Assembly: GCF_014268785.2 (NCBI RefSeq)
Contig: NZ_JABWRD020000003.1
Location: forward strand, 558,001 to 622,000
Reading direction: 5' to 3'
Source of the DNA: Pseudomonas shirazensis
GTDB lineage: Bacteria; Pseudomonadota; Gammaproteobacteria; Pseudomonadales; Pseudomonadaceae
DNA length: 64,000 nt
Translations under genes and position numbers: made by a program
Notes under the pieces: model-generated
Database searches by the model: none
What the model was told of the DNA's origin: nothing
Seen by the model: only the letters and a program-made list of their open reading frames with translations
In this document: piece after piece, positions 53,626-61,057 of the stretch
Layout: every line of letters begins with the position of its first letter
How positions within the stretch are numbered: the stretch's first letter is position 1

Positions 53626-53734
53626 TAGCCGGAGAAGCCAAAGTCGAGGCGAGTTGGCGACTGTCGCCATCCGCTCAGACGGCAAGGATGTAGATGGCAC
53701 GCGGTCTGTCGCCAGTGTCGCCGTTGTCGCCGCC

Positions 53735-54991
53735 CTATCGGATGGGTATTACGTTCCGATCCCTGGCCACATTCATCGCGCTGGCCGAGAGATTGCCCGT
53801 CGACGCCTTCAGAATGTACTCGCTCCACCAAGCCATCATCGGCCGCCGTCGCTCGATGTAGTCGGCTCGGTTGTAGGCACTGCGCACCTCATCCTTGTCG
53901 ACGTGCGCCAATGCCACTTCGATGAGCTCCGGGTCCCATCCATGTTCATTCAATATGGTGCTGGCCATCGAGCGCATGCCGTGGCTGACCAAGCGGTCTT
54001 GGAAGCCCATGCGTTTCAACGCCATGTTGGCGGTCTGGCTATTGGCATGAGTACGAGGGTTTCGGTCTGCCGGGAAGACGTATTCCCGATGACCACTGTG
54101 GGACTTCAGTATCTCCAGCAATGACATGGCTTGATCGCTCAACGGGATGCTGTGCGGGCGGCGCTTCTTCATCCGCTCCGGCGGGATGGTCCAGACACGC
54201 CTTTCAAAATCGATGTCTGCCCAACGAGTAGTCGCCGCCTCGGCTGGGCGAGTCATGGTGTGCAACTGCCATTCGATCAGGCAGCGAGTCGTGCGCTTGA
54301 TACTGGCGTTCGCTATTTCCAGCATGAGCTCAGGAAGCTCCTCGGGCGGTAGCGCCGCCATGTTTTCTTTCTTCGGTTTCTTGAATACCGCCCGAATCCC
54401 GCTGAGCGGGTTCGCGAAAATCATTCCCGAATTGACCCCGTAGGTCATGATCTCGTTGAGGCGCTGGCTAAGCCGCTTCACCGTTTCCAAGCTGCCTTTG
54501 GCTTCGATAGGGCGAAGGATCTTTATCACCATCGGTGCGCTGACTTCCGAGATCGGAGTCGATTTCATGCTCGGGAAAACGTGCAGAGTGAGTGAGCGCC
54601 AGATGTCCTCGGCATAGGCCGGCGTGACCGAGTCCTTTTTCAGCTCGAACCAGGCGCTAGCTACTTTCTCGAACGTATGTTCCGTCTTGGCTAGCTTTGC
54701 CTGTGCGAGATCATTGCGCTGAGCTTTGGGGTCGATCCCCTGCGCAAGTACTTCCCTAGCCTCAACCGCTTTCCGCCGCGCTTGCGCCAGAGAGACCTCG
54801 GGGTAGGAGCCGAGCGCCATGTTGATTCGATTTTTGGTGACTGGATGCCTGTAGTTGAAATTCCACTGCATCGAGCGGTTGACCCGGACTCGGAGCTGGA
54901 GGCCGTCGCCATCCGTGAGGACGTAGTCCTTGTCTTTGGGCTTGACCGCCTTAAGCTGGCGGTCGGAGAGGCGAGCTGTTTGAGCGCACAT
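53735..54991 (-). CDS. P4-type tyrosine integrase of the ssrA-inserted island
   Basis: 418 residues from the ATG at 54991 (GGAG 7 bp upstream). The N-terminal DUF4102-type arm-binding domain is clear (ARLSDRQLKAVKP, then LTDGDGLQLRV). Catalytic residues occur in LHTMTRPAEAATTRW (Arg), SHGMRSMASTILNE (H-x-x-R) and the C-terminal ALAHVDKDEVRSAYNR (His and Tyr). It lies 187 bp from the tmRNA 3' end and points away from it, the standard arrangement for islands integrated into ssrA. It should catalyse integration and excision of the block to its left. Confidence 0.92.
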   Translation of the reverse strand: MCAQTARLSDRQLKAVKPKDKDYVLTDGDGLQLRVRVNRSMQWNFNYRHPVTKNRINMALGSYPEVSLAQARRKAVEAREVLAQGIDPKAQRNDLAQAKLAKTEHTFEKVASAWFELKKDSVTPAYAEDIWRSLTLHVFPSMKSTPISEVSAPMVIKILRPIEAKGSLETVKRLSQRLNEIMTYGVNSGMIFANPLSGIRAVFKKPKKENMAALPPEELPELMLEIANASIKRTTRCLIEWQLHTMTRPAEAATTRWADIDFERRVWTIPPERMKKRRPHSIPLSDQAMSLLEILKSHSGHREYVFPADRNPRTHANSQTANMALKRMGFQDRLVSHGMRSMASTILNEHGWDPELIEVALAHVDKDEVRSAYNRADYIERRRPMMAWWSEYILKASTGNLSASAMNVARDRNVIPIR

Positions 54992-55014
54992 GGGAGAGCT
55001 CCATGACACCTTTT

Positions 55015-55064
55015 GGTATTCCCAAGATTAGCCCCAGGTAGGCTGGAATACCACCGGGAATACC
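55015..55064 (+). other. Candidate integrase arm-type boxes, right end
   Basis: ggtattccc (55015-55023, inverted), ggaatacca (55045-55053) and ggaatacc (55057-55064) form a cluster directly upstream of the integrase. The last two have a 12-bp period, the same as the pair at 25442/25454. They may be integrase arm sites and also autoregulate its promoter. Confidence 0.5.
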
Positions 55065-55141
55065 GGGGTGGCTGGAACTCAAAAAACCGTTGCGGCCCTC
55101 AAAAGAGCAGTAAGCCTTTGATTTCACTGACTTCCAGGCAC

Positions 55142-55167
55142 AAAAAAAGACGTCCGTGGACGTCTTT
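55142..55167 (-). terminator. Intrinsic terminator of ssrA
   Basis: A perfect 10-bp stem (aaagacgtcc / ggacgtcttt, loop gt, 55146-55167) is followed on the minus strand by a run of seven T. It lies 12 bp beyond the tmRNA 3' end. Confidence 0.93.
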
Positions 55168-55178
55168 GTTTGATCATT

Positions 55179-55570
55179 TGGTGGAGCCGGGGGGATTTGA
55201 ACCCCCGTCCGCCAGTACTCCGCTGTCGGTACTACATGCGTAGCCATCTCAATTAAGTTAATCCGCAGCCGCCCGAGTGGCAGGGTGCTTTGGACGAGTT
55301 GGGTAAGTTTTAGTCGCTTTGCCCCCAACGTGCTACACGACGATCCTGTTCTGTATGACAATCACTTCGGGTTTACAGGCATCCCCTAGTGATTGCTGGA
55401 GCCGAAGCTACCAGGAGAGCGGGCTCAGCTGCTTACGCAGCGAGAGCGTAACCCTCGTAGTTTTCGTCATTGGCAACTATAGAAAGTTGCAACAGTGGAT
55501 TTACGAGTTCTGTTACCAACTCGGCATGCACCTAGAGTTTCGCGACCGGCGTCGAATCCTAATCGGCCCC
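55179..55570 (-). ncRNA. ssrA: Transfer-messenger RNA
   Basis: 392 nt. The 5' end reads GGGGCCGATTAGGATTCGAC and the 3' end closes a tRNA-like acceptor with TTCAAATCCCCCCGGCTCCA plus CCA. The tag frame (minus strand 55474-55433) begins at a GCC resume codon and encodes ANDENYEGYALAA followed by TAA. The tag keeps the AND start and LAA degradation signal but is longer than the common 10-residue version. It rescues stalled ribosomes with SmpB. Its 3' end is also the probable attachment site of the island to the left; the gene is intact after insertion. Confidence 0.97.
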
Positions 55571-55614
55571 AACTCAGCTCTAGAGCTGAGCGTGCTTTTC
55601 AGCACGCAAGGCGG

Positions 55615-55643
55615 AGTATACGCCTTTGTGCGGACGACGTCGA
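55615..55643 (-). promoter_or_regulatory. ssrA promoter
   Basis: On the minus strand a -35-like TCGACG (55638-55643) is separated by 17 bp from a -10 TATACT (55615-55620). The mature 5' end is 45 bp downstream, leaving a short precursor that contains two small hairpins (cgtgctttt/cagcacg and ctcagctctagagctgag). Confidence 0.75.
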
Positions 55644-55676
55644 CTGCGGGTGTCGTCGTCCGTTTACAGCCTGGCC

Positions 55677-55970
55677 TTACGAGCCGCTGCCGCCAGCGGT
55701 GCCGCTGCCTTTGTCGGTTTTCTCGAGGCGCTCAAGCACTTTGCTGGTGATGGTGATGCATTCTTTCTTGTCACCGCTGGCTTGGGCGGCCTTGGCTTTG
55801 TCGATGTGCTCGGTGAGGGTTTTATCGAGGCCTTCGGAGGTGGTGGCGGTGGTGGCCATGCTGTCGTCGATCTTCTGCAGGTTCATGGCGCAGAGGTCGT
55901 CAGCAGCGAATACCGGCGAGGCCAGCAGTGTGGCAGCCGCGAAGAGAGCGGAAAGCGCAGTACCTTTCAT
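55677..55970 (-). CDS. Small periplasmic protein of unknown function
   Basis: 97 residues with AAGGAGA upstream of the ATG. A clear signal peptide (ALFAAATLLASPVFA, cleavage before ADD) leads to a ~75-residue mature helical protein with two cysteines (DDLCAMN and KKECITI) that could form a disulfide. The C-terminus is Gly/Ser-rich. I recognise it only as a conserved-looking Pseudomonas small secreted protein. It stands alone between ssrA and the DUF3077-like gene. Confidence 0.75.
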   Translation of the reverse strand: MKGTALSALFAAATLLASPVFAADDLCAMNLQKIDDSMATTATTSEGLDKTLTEHIDKAKAAQASGDKKECITITSKVLERLEKTDKGSGTAGGSGS

Positions 55971-56075
55971 GGGTGTCTCCTTCTGGAAGGCCTCTGGAAG
56001 GCGGGCCTGTAAAGATGGACTGCGCGGTTTCCGCGAGGGTTCAATGCAAATACTGGCCTGCTGACATGGCTGTCG

Positions 56076-56336
56076 TTATTGGGTCGCGTCGCGTAGGGCT
56101 TTGCCGCTTTCTATGTCGGTGCCGAGGGCTCGGGCTAGAGCGCTCAGGTAGCGGGCTGCTTCGAGGGCGACGGGGTCGTCGTTTTTGTCGGCTTGCTGGG
56201 TGAGGTGGCGGACCATGCTCAGTAGCGCGGACAGTTCCTGGAAGGCGCGCTCGACGTGCACGCCGGGCTTGATGCGGTAGAGGTCGTGGCAGGTTTCGGT
56301 GCCGACGGTGGTCCAGCTGTCGAGGTCGTGGGTCAT
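56076..56336 (-). CDS. Small DUF3077-like protein
   Basis: 86 residues; its ATG overlaps the stop of the preceding gene by 4 bp (ATGA). The pattern (LYRIKPGVHVERAFQELSAL, then ARYLSALARALGTDIE) fits the DUF3077 family common in pseudomonads. The function is unknown. It forms a two-gene unit with the DUF6124-like gene, downstream of a structured leader. Confidence 0.7.
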   Translation of the reverse strand: MTHDLDSWTTVGTETCHDLYRIKPGVHVERAFQELSALLSMVRHLTQQADKNDDPVALEAARYLSALARALGTDIESGKALRDATQ

Positions 56337-56605
56337 TGCGGCGCTCCTTCTTCAGCGGTGGCGCGGCGCATGACGTGTTCGACCAGGGCGCGGGCGGTTT
56401 CGGCGGCGTGGGCGGCGTTGCTGAGCATGTTCAGGCCGGGCTCGCCGGCGCGGTGGCGGCAGTGTTCGTCGATGGTTTCGATTACACCGCGCAGCAGTTC
56501 GCTGGAATGGGCGAGCGCGTCGGGCGTGGGCAGGTCGTTGTGAAGCGAGAAGAAGGGGTTATTGAGCATTTTGAAACGGGGTGGGTCTGGAACTAATTTT
56601 TTCAT
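56333..56605 (-). CDS. Small DUF6124-like protein
   Basis: 90 residues; AAAGGTG lies just before the ATG. The start (MKKLVPDPPRFKMLNNPFF) and the helical remainder (AHSSELLRGVIETIDEHCRH, NAAHAAETARALVEH) fit the DUF6124 family, which in Pseudomonas is often paired with DUF3077. No function is known. The 5' leader holds interleaved inverted repeats like C4 antisense RNA, so expression may be controlled after transcription. Confidence 0.72.
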   Translation of the reverse strand: MKKLVPDPPRFKMLNNPFFSLHNDLPTPDALAHSSELLRGVIETIDEHCRHRAGEPGLNMLSNAAHAAETARALVEHVMRRATAEEGAPQ

Positions 56606-56662
56606 GGCACCTTTCCGATTTTGGTCATCAGGAGCTGCCAGTTAGATTCCTCTCACAGAATT

Positions 56663-56780
56663 GGGTGGCAGCCGAATGCGGGGTGAGAGACCGGCAAAAA
56701 CGGTAAAATCCGGCCAGGCCGAAGCCTGCCCGCATTGCGGCTGCCATTGCAGTGCACCGTTAAGCCGGGCTCTCACACCC
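56663..56780 (-). ncRNA. C4-antisense-like structured leader RNA
   Basis: Read on the minus strand, this leader contains in order b' (56776-56764, gtgagagcccggc), a' (56745-56728, ggcagccgcaatgcggg), a GC hairpin around caggcttcggcctg, b (56695-56683, gccggtctctcac) and a (56682-56667, cccgcattcggctgcc). Segment a' is complementary to a (one bulge) and b' to b. The pairs interleave rather than nest. That is the hallmark of C4-type antisense RNAs, made from the leader of the very mRNA they target. Its position 60 bp before the DUF6124-like gene supports a regulatory leader. The family name is from memory. Confidence 0.6.
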
Positions 56781-56956
56781 TCGTCGCCTGAAAATGGCGA
56801 CCCGAGGAAATTAGCCCTGATGCCTTAGCTGAACAACAGCGAAACGGCGTCAGCGCCCGTAGGATAATTCCCAAGAGCCCCAATCCAGAAGCATTTGGTT
56901 TCAGGTTCGGAAACGTCCTACGGAAAACCCGCCACTGGACACCGCCGAACCCAAAC

Positions 56957-59767
56957 TCAGATCACCCGCGCCCGAGTCACCCGATCCACCAGATAAACCA
57001 ACCCGTGATAGTCGATTCCGCTGTTGCTCGACAGCCCGATTTCACACGTACGGCTGGTCGAAATCCCCTCGCTGCAGTACTGCACCGCATCCTTCAAACT
57101 GCGCAGCGCATGGCTGTTCAGCTCCGGCGTGGTAAAGCCCTTGTCGCCAGCAAAACCACAGCAATGAATCCCCTCGGGGATCACCACCTGCTTGCTGCAA
57201 CGCCGCGCCAGGTCAATCAGCGCCTGGCTTTCACCGAGGTGCTGGGTGCTGCAGGTGACATGCACCGCCACCGGCTCCTCCTGCGGGGTGAACTCCAGTC
57301 GGTCGACCAGGAAGGTGCGGATGAAGCGCACCGGGTCGTACAGGTCGAGGCGGGTTTCGCCCAGGTCCTGCACCAGGCGCAAGGTGCACGGGCTGGTGTC
57401 GCAGTACACCGGGTCGAGGCCGCCGCGAGTGGCCAGCAGCAGGGCGTTGATCAGCTCCTGGCGCTTGTGTTCGGCCTGCTCGGCGTAACCTTTTGACGCA
57501 AATGGCTGGCCGCAGCAGAGGCTGTCGGCGTTTTCCGGGAATACCACCTGGTAACCGGCTTTTTCCAGCAGGCGTTGGGTTTTGTCCAGCAGCGAGCTTT
57601 GTTCGCGGTCGGCGTAGGCCGGGCCCATCACCCGCGATACGCAGGCGGCGAGGTACACCACGCGGGGGCGGGCGTCGTTGCTGGCCGGGCCGAAGTCGAT
57701 GGCGCGCAGCGGTTGCGGCATGGCGCTGGTCCACTGCGGCAGGCGGCCGTTGCTGGCTTTACTTAATGAGGCGCTGAGACGTGCGAGGCGCGGTGCGCCG
57801 AGCAGTTTGCGTGCGCCGTTGGCGGCGGCGAGGGTGAAGCGGGCGCCGCGCAGGGTGGTCTGGAAGTGTTCGGCCAGCCAGTCGGCAGTTTTGCCGTGGT
57901 CGGCGGCTTGGCCGCGCAGCTTTTTCACCAGCTCGCCGGTGTTGATGCCAACCGGGCAGCGCTGGGCGCACAGGCCGGTGGCGGCGCAGGTGTCGATGCC
58001 CTGGTACTGGAAGTCGCGCAGCAGCTCGCGCACGTCTGCGCCGGCGCGCTTTTTCGCCTGGATGTCGCGCCACATAACGATGCGCTGGCGGGGGCTGAGG
58101 GTGAGGCCTTTGGACGGGCACACCGGTTCGCAGAAACCGCACTCGATGCACTTGTCGACGATTTCGTCGGCGGCGGGCAGCGGTTTGAGGTTTTTCAGGT
58201 GGATATCCGGGTCTTCGCTGAGCACCACGTCGGGGTTGAGGATGCCGTTGGGGTCGAGCAGGCGCTTGAGCTGCCACATCAGTTGGTAAGCGTCTTTGCC
58301 CCACTCCAGCTCGACGAAGGGCGCCATGTTGCGGCCGGTGCCGTGCTCGGCCTTGAGCGAGCCGCCGAATTCGACGGCGACCAGTTGCGCGACGTCGTCC
58401 ATGAAGGCCTGGTAGCGGGCGACTTCGGCAGCGTTGTTGAAGCCTTGGGTGAAGACGAAGTGCAGGTTGCCTTCCAGGGCGTGGCCGAAAATGATCGCCT
58501 CGGCGTAGCCGTGTTTGTCGAACAGCTGGATCAGGCGGTTGACGCCTTCAGCCAGGACTTCAACCGGGAAGGTGACGTCTTCGATGATCACTGTAGTCCC
58601 GGTCTGACGCACGGCGCCGACGGCGGGGAAGGTGTCTTTGCGGATTTTCCACAGCAGGTTGTACACGGTCGGGTCTTCGCTGAAGTCGACTTTCTGCTCC
58701 AGCGGGAACTCGGCAATCGATGCCATGATCAGCCCGAGTTGCTCGTGCAGCAGGCTCTGGCTGGCGGCGCGGGATTCGATCAGCAGGGCGCAGGCGTTGT
58801 CCGACAGGGCGCGGACCCATACCGGCATGCCGGGTTTGCTCTGCACTGAGCGCAGGCTGCGGCGGTCGAGCAGTTCGACGGCGGACACCGGCTGGCTTTT
58901 GAGCACGGTGACGGCTTTGCAGCAGCTTTCCACGGTGGGGAAGACGATCAGCGCCGAGGCTTTGTGCGGGTGGTCGAGCACGGTGTCGTAGGTCACGGCA
59001 CTGATAAAGCCGAGGGTGCCTTCGGAGCCGACCAGCAGGTGCTGGAGGATGTCGAGCGGCTGGTCGTAGTCGATCAGGGCATTGAGCGACAGGCCGGTGG
59101 TGTTTTTCAGGCGGTATTTGTGGCGGATTCGCGCAGCCAGTTCAGTATTGGCGCGGGTCTCCTGGCCGAGCCGGGTCAGCTCGGCGAGCAACGCACCGTG
59201 GCTGTGCTCGAAGGCGGCGACGCTGGCTGGGTCTTCGCTGTCGAGGCGGGTGCCGTCGGCCAGCACCAGGCGCAGGCCGGCGAGGGTGTGGTAGGTGTTT
59301 TGCGCGGTACCGCAGCACATGCCGCTGGCATTGTTGGCGACGATGCCGCCGATCTTGCAGGCGTTAATCGAGGCCGGGTCGGGGCCGATCTTGCGCCCGA
59401 ACGGGGCCAGCCAGGCGTTGGCTTGGGCGCCGATGACGCCGGGTTGCAGGCGGATCTGCTCGCCCTGGCGGCGGATTTCCTTGCCGTTCCAGCTGTCGCC
59501 GAGCACGATCAACACCGAGTCGCTGAGGGCCTGGCCAGACAGGCTGGTGCCGGCGGCGCGGAAGGTCACCGGCACGCGTTCGCGCTGGGCCAGTTGCAGC
59601 AGGCCGACCACTTCGTCTTCTGATTCGACGCGCACTACCAACTGTGGGATCAGCCGGTAAAAGCTGGCGTCGGTGCCAAAGGCCAGGGTTGAGGTCGGGT
59701 CGCTGAAGCGGCGGTTGGCGGGGATCAGGCGCTCGGCATCTCTGAGGAACGCGGCAGGCAGGCTCAT
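56957..59767 (-). CDS. dld: FAD/Fe-S D-2-hydroxyacid (D-lactate) dehydrogenase
   Basis: 936 residues from the ATG at 59767 (GAGGAG upstream). The N-terminal ~500 residues are a PCMH-type FAD domain (PVTFRAAGTSLSGQALS; later GRNMAPFVELEWG). A ferredoxin-like segment follows, with CIECGFCEPVCPSKG and CAATGLCAQRCPVG (two 4Fe-4S cysteine sets). The C-terminus carries two CCG-type motifs (DTSPCTLRLVQDL, GIHCCGFAGDKGF). Such fused enzymes oxidise D-lactate to pyruvate and pass electrons to the quinone pool. It is last in lldP-lldD-dld, the order known in Pseudomonas (sometimes named lldE or dld-II). A 75-bp gap separates it from lldD. Confidence 0.9.
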   Translation of the reverse strand: MSLPAAFLRDAERLIPANRRFSDPTSTLAFGTDASFYRLIPQLVVRVESEDEVVGLLQLAQRERVPVTFRAAGTSLSGQALSDSVLIVLGDSWNGKEIRRQGEQIRLQPGVIGAQANAWLAPFGRKIGPDPASINACKIGGIVANNASGMCCGTAQNTYHTLAGLRLVLADGTRLDSEDPASVAAFEHSHGALLAELTRLGQETRANTELAARIRHKYRLKNTTGLSLNALIDYDQPLDILQHLLVGSEGTLGFISAVTYDTVLDHPHKASALIVFPTVESCCKAVTVLKSQPVSAVELLDRRSLRSVQSKPGMPVWVRALSDNACALLIESRAASQSLLHEQLGLIMASIAEFPLEQKVDFSEDPTVYNLLWKIRKDTFPAVGAVRQTGTTVIIEDVTFPVEVLAEGVNRLIQLFDKHGYAEAIIFGHALEGNLHFVFTQGFNNAAEVARYQAFMDDVAQLVAVEFGGSLKAEHGTGRNMAPFVELEWGKDAYQLMWQLKRLLDPNGILNPDVVLSEDPDIHLKNLKPLPAADEIVDKCIECGFCEPVCPSKGLTLSPRQRIVMWRDIQAKKRAGADVRELLRDFQYQGIDTCAATGLCAQRCPVGINTGELVKKLRGQAADHGKTADWLAEHFQTTLRGARFTLAAANGARKLLGAPRLARLSASLSKASNGRLPQWTSAMPQPLRAIDFGPASNDARPRVVYLAACVSRVMGPAYADREQSSLLDKTQRLLEKAGYQVVFPENADSLCCGQPFASKGYAEQAEHKRQELINALLLATRGGLDPVYCDTSPCTLRLVQDLGETRLDLYDPVRFIRTFLVDRLEFTPQEEPVAVHVTCSTQHLGESQALIDLARRCSKQVVIPEGIHCCGFAGDKGFTTPELNSHALRSLKDAVQYCSEGISTSRTCEIGLSSNSGIDYHGLVYLVDRVTRARVI

Positions 59768-59842
59768 GCAATCTCCTCGCGGGGCCGTCGCATCTGTGGC
59801 GCAACGTGCCCCGGGCAATCAGGCGGTGTGGGGTAGGGCGCG

Positions 59843-60988
59843 TCAGGCGCCCAGTTCGCGGACCAGCGAGTCGCGGCTGATTTCGCTGATCGACTTGGCG
59901 CCGGTCAGCACCATGGCCACGCGCATTTCTTTTTCGAACAGGGCCAGCAGGTTTTTCACCCCGGCTTCGCCGTGGGTGGCCAGCGCCCAGAGGAAGGCGC
60001 GGCCGATCAGCACGCTGTCGGCGCCGAGGGCGATCATGCGCACCACGTCGAGGCCGCTGCGGATGCCGGAGTCGGCGAGGATCTTGATGTCGCCTTTGAC
60101 CGCATCGGCAATCGCCGGCAGGGCGCGGGCGCTGGAGAGCACGCCGTCGAGCTGGCGGCCGCCGTGGTTGGAGACGACGATGCCGTCGGCGCCGAACTTG
60201 ACCGCATCACGGGCATCATCCGGGTCGAGGATGCCTTTGATGATCATCGGGCCGTCCCAGAATTCGCGGATCCACTCGAGGTCTTTCCATGAGATCGACG
60301 GGTCGAAGTTGTTGCCCAGCCAACCTATGTAGTCGGCAAGGCCGGTGGGGTTGCCGCGGTAGGTAGAGATGTTGCCCAGGTCGTGCGGGCGGCCCATCAC
60401 GCCGACGTCCCAGGCCCACTGTGGGTGGGTCATGGCTTGCAGCACGCGGCGCATCGGGCCGTTGGCGCCGCTCATGCCGGAGTGGGCATCGCGGTAGCGC
60501 GCGCCGGGCACGGGCATGTCGACGGTGAAGATCAGGGTTTTGACCCCGGCGGCCTTGGCGCGCTCGAGGGCGTTGCGCATGAAGCCGCGGTCTTTCAATA
60601 CATACAGCTGGAACCACATCGGCCGGTCGATAGCCGGGGCGACTTCTTCGATCGGGCAAACCGAGACGGTCGACATGGTGAAGGGGATGCCGTGCGCGGC
60701 GGCGGCGCGGGCGGCCTGCACTTCGCCGCGGCGGGCGTACATGCCGGTCAGGCCGACCGGGGCGAGGGCGACCGGCATGCTCAGGGTTTCGCCGAACAGC
60801 TGCGTCTGCAGGTTGAGTTCGGACATGTTGTTGAGCACGCGTTGGCGCAGGGCAATGCTGGCCAGGTCGTCGACGTTGCGGCGCAGAGTGTATTCGGCGT
60901 AGGCGCCACCGTCGGCGTAGTGGAACAGGAACGGCGGCAGCTTGCGCTGGGCCGCGACGCGGTAATCGGTGGAGGCAGAAATGATCAT
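59843..60988 (-). CDS. lldD: L-lactate dehydrogenase (FMN, quinone-linked)
   Basis: 381 codons with the family start MIISASTDYRVAAQRKLPPF; this fixes the ATG at 60988 although the frame extends five codons upstream. It has FMN-binding features FLFHYADGGAYAEYTLRRN, the catalytic His-Gly-Gly-Arg in VVSNHGGRQLDG, and the phosphate-binding segment ADSGIRSGLDVVRM. It oxidises L-lactate to pyruvate at the inner membrane and reduces quinone. It lies between the permease and the D-lactate enzyme, so both isomers are handled by one operon. Confidence 0.96.
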   Translation of the reverse strand: MIISASTDYRVAAQRKLPPFLFHYADGGAYAEYTLRRNVDDLASIALRQRVLNNMSELNLQTQLFGETLSMPVALAPVGLTGMYARRGEVQAARAAAAHGIPFTMSTVSVCPIEEVAPAIDRPMWFQLYVLKDRGFMRNALERAKAAGVKTLIFTVDMPVPGARYRDAHSGMSGANGPMRRVLQAMTHPQWAWDVGVMGRPHDLGNISTYRGNPTGLADYIGWLGNNFDPSISWKDLEWIREFWDGPMIIKGILDPDDARDAVKFGADGIVVSNHGGRQLDGVLSSARALPAIADAVKGDIKILADSGIRSGLDVVRMIALGADSVLIGRAFLWALATHGEAGVKNLLALFEKEMRVAMVLTGAKSISEISRDSLVRELGA

Positions 60989-61021
60989 GGATGCTCGCTG
61001 CAAAGGTGGTGAGGGGTGGCT

Positions 61022-61047
61022 GCCGGGCGCAGTCGAGTGCGCCCGGC
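61022..61047 (-). other. Intercistronic hairpin between lldP and lldD
   Basis: gccgggcgca (61022-61031) and tgcgcccggc (61038-61047) form a perfect 10-bp stem with a 6-nt loop, 11 bp after the lldP stop and 34 bp before the lldD start. With no U tract it is more likely an RNA-stability or processing element than a terminator. Confidence 0.6.
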
Positions 61048-61057
61048 CCCTGTCACT

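Larger units (their letters stand above)
52771..53734. other. Gene-free stretch with two strong hairpins
   Basis: Almost 1 kb without a convincing gene between the degraded DUF3987 gene and the integrase, both on the minus strand. Two long perfect inverted repeats (53189-53221 and 53581-53625) are the only clear structure. Short open frames here lack ribosome sites and mostly read through the hairpins. Confidence 0.5.

Noticed and set aside
53414..54124. 236-codon plus-strand frame next to the integrase
   Set aside because: Its right half is antisense to the integrase gene and its left part crosses the 18-bp hairpin; no ribosome site or fold is recognisable.
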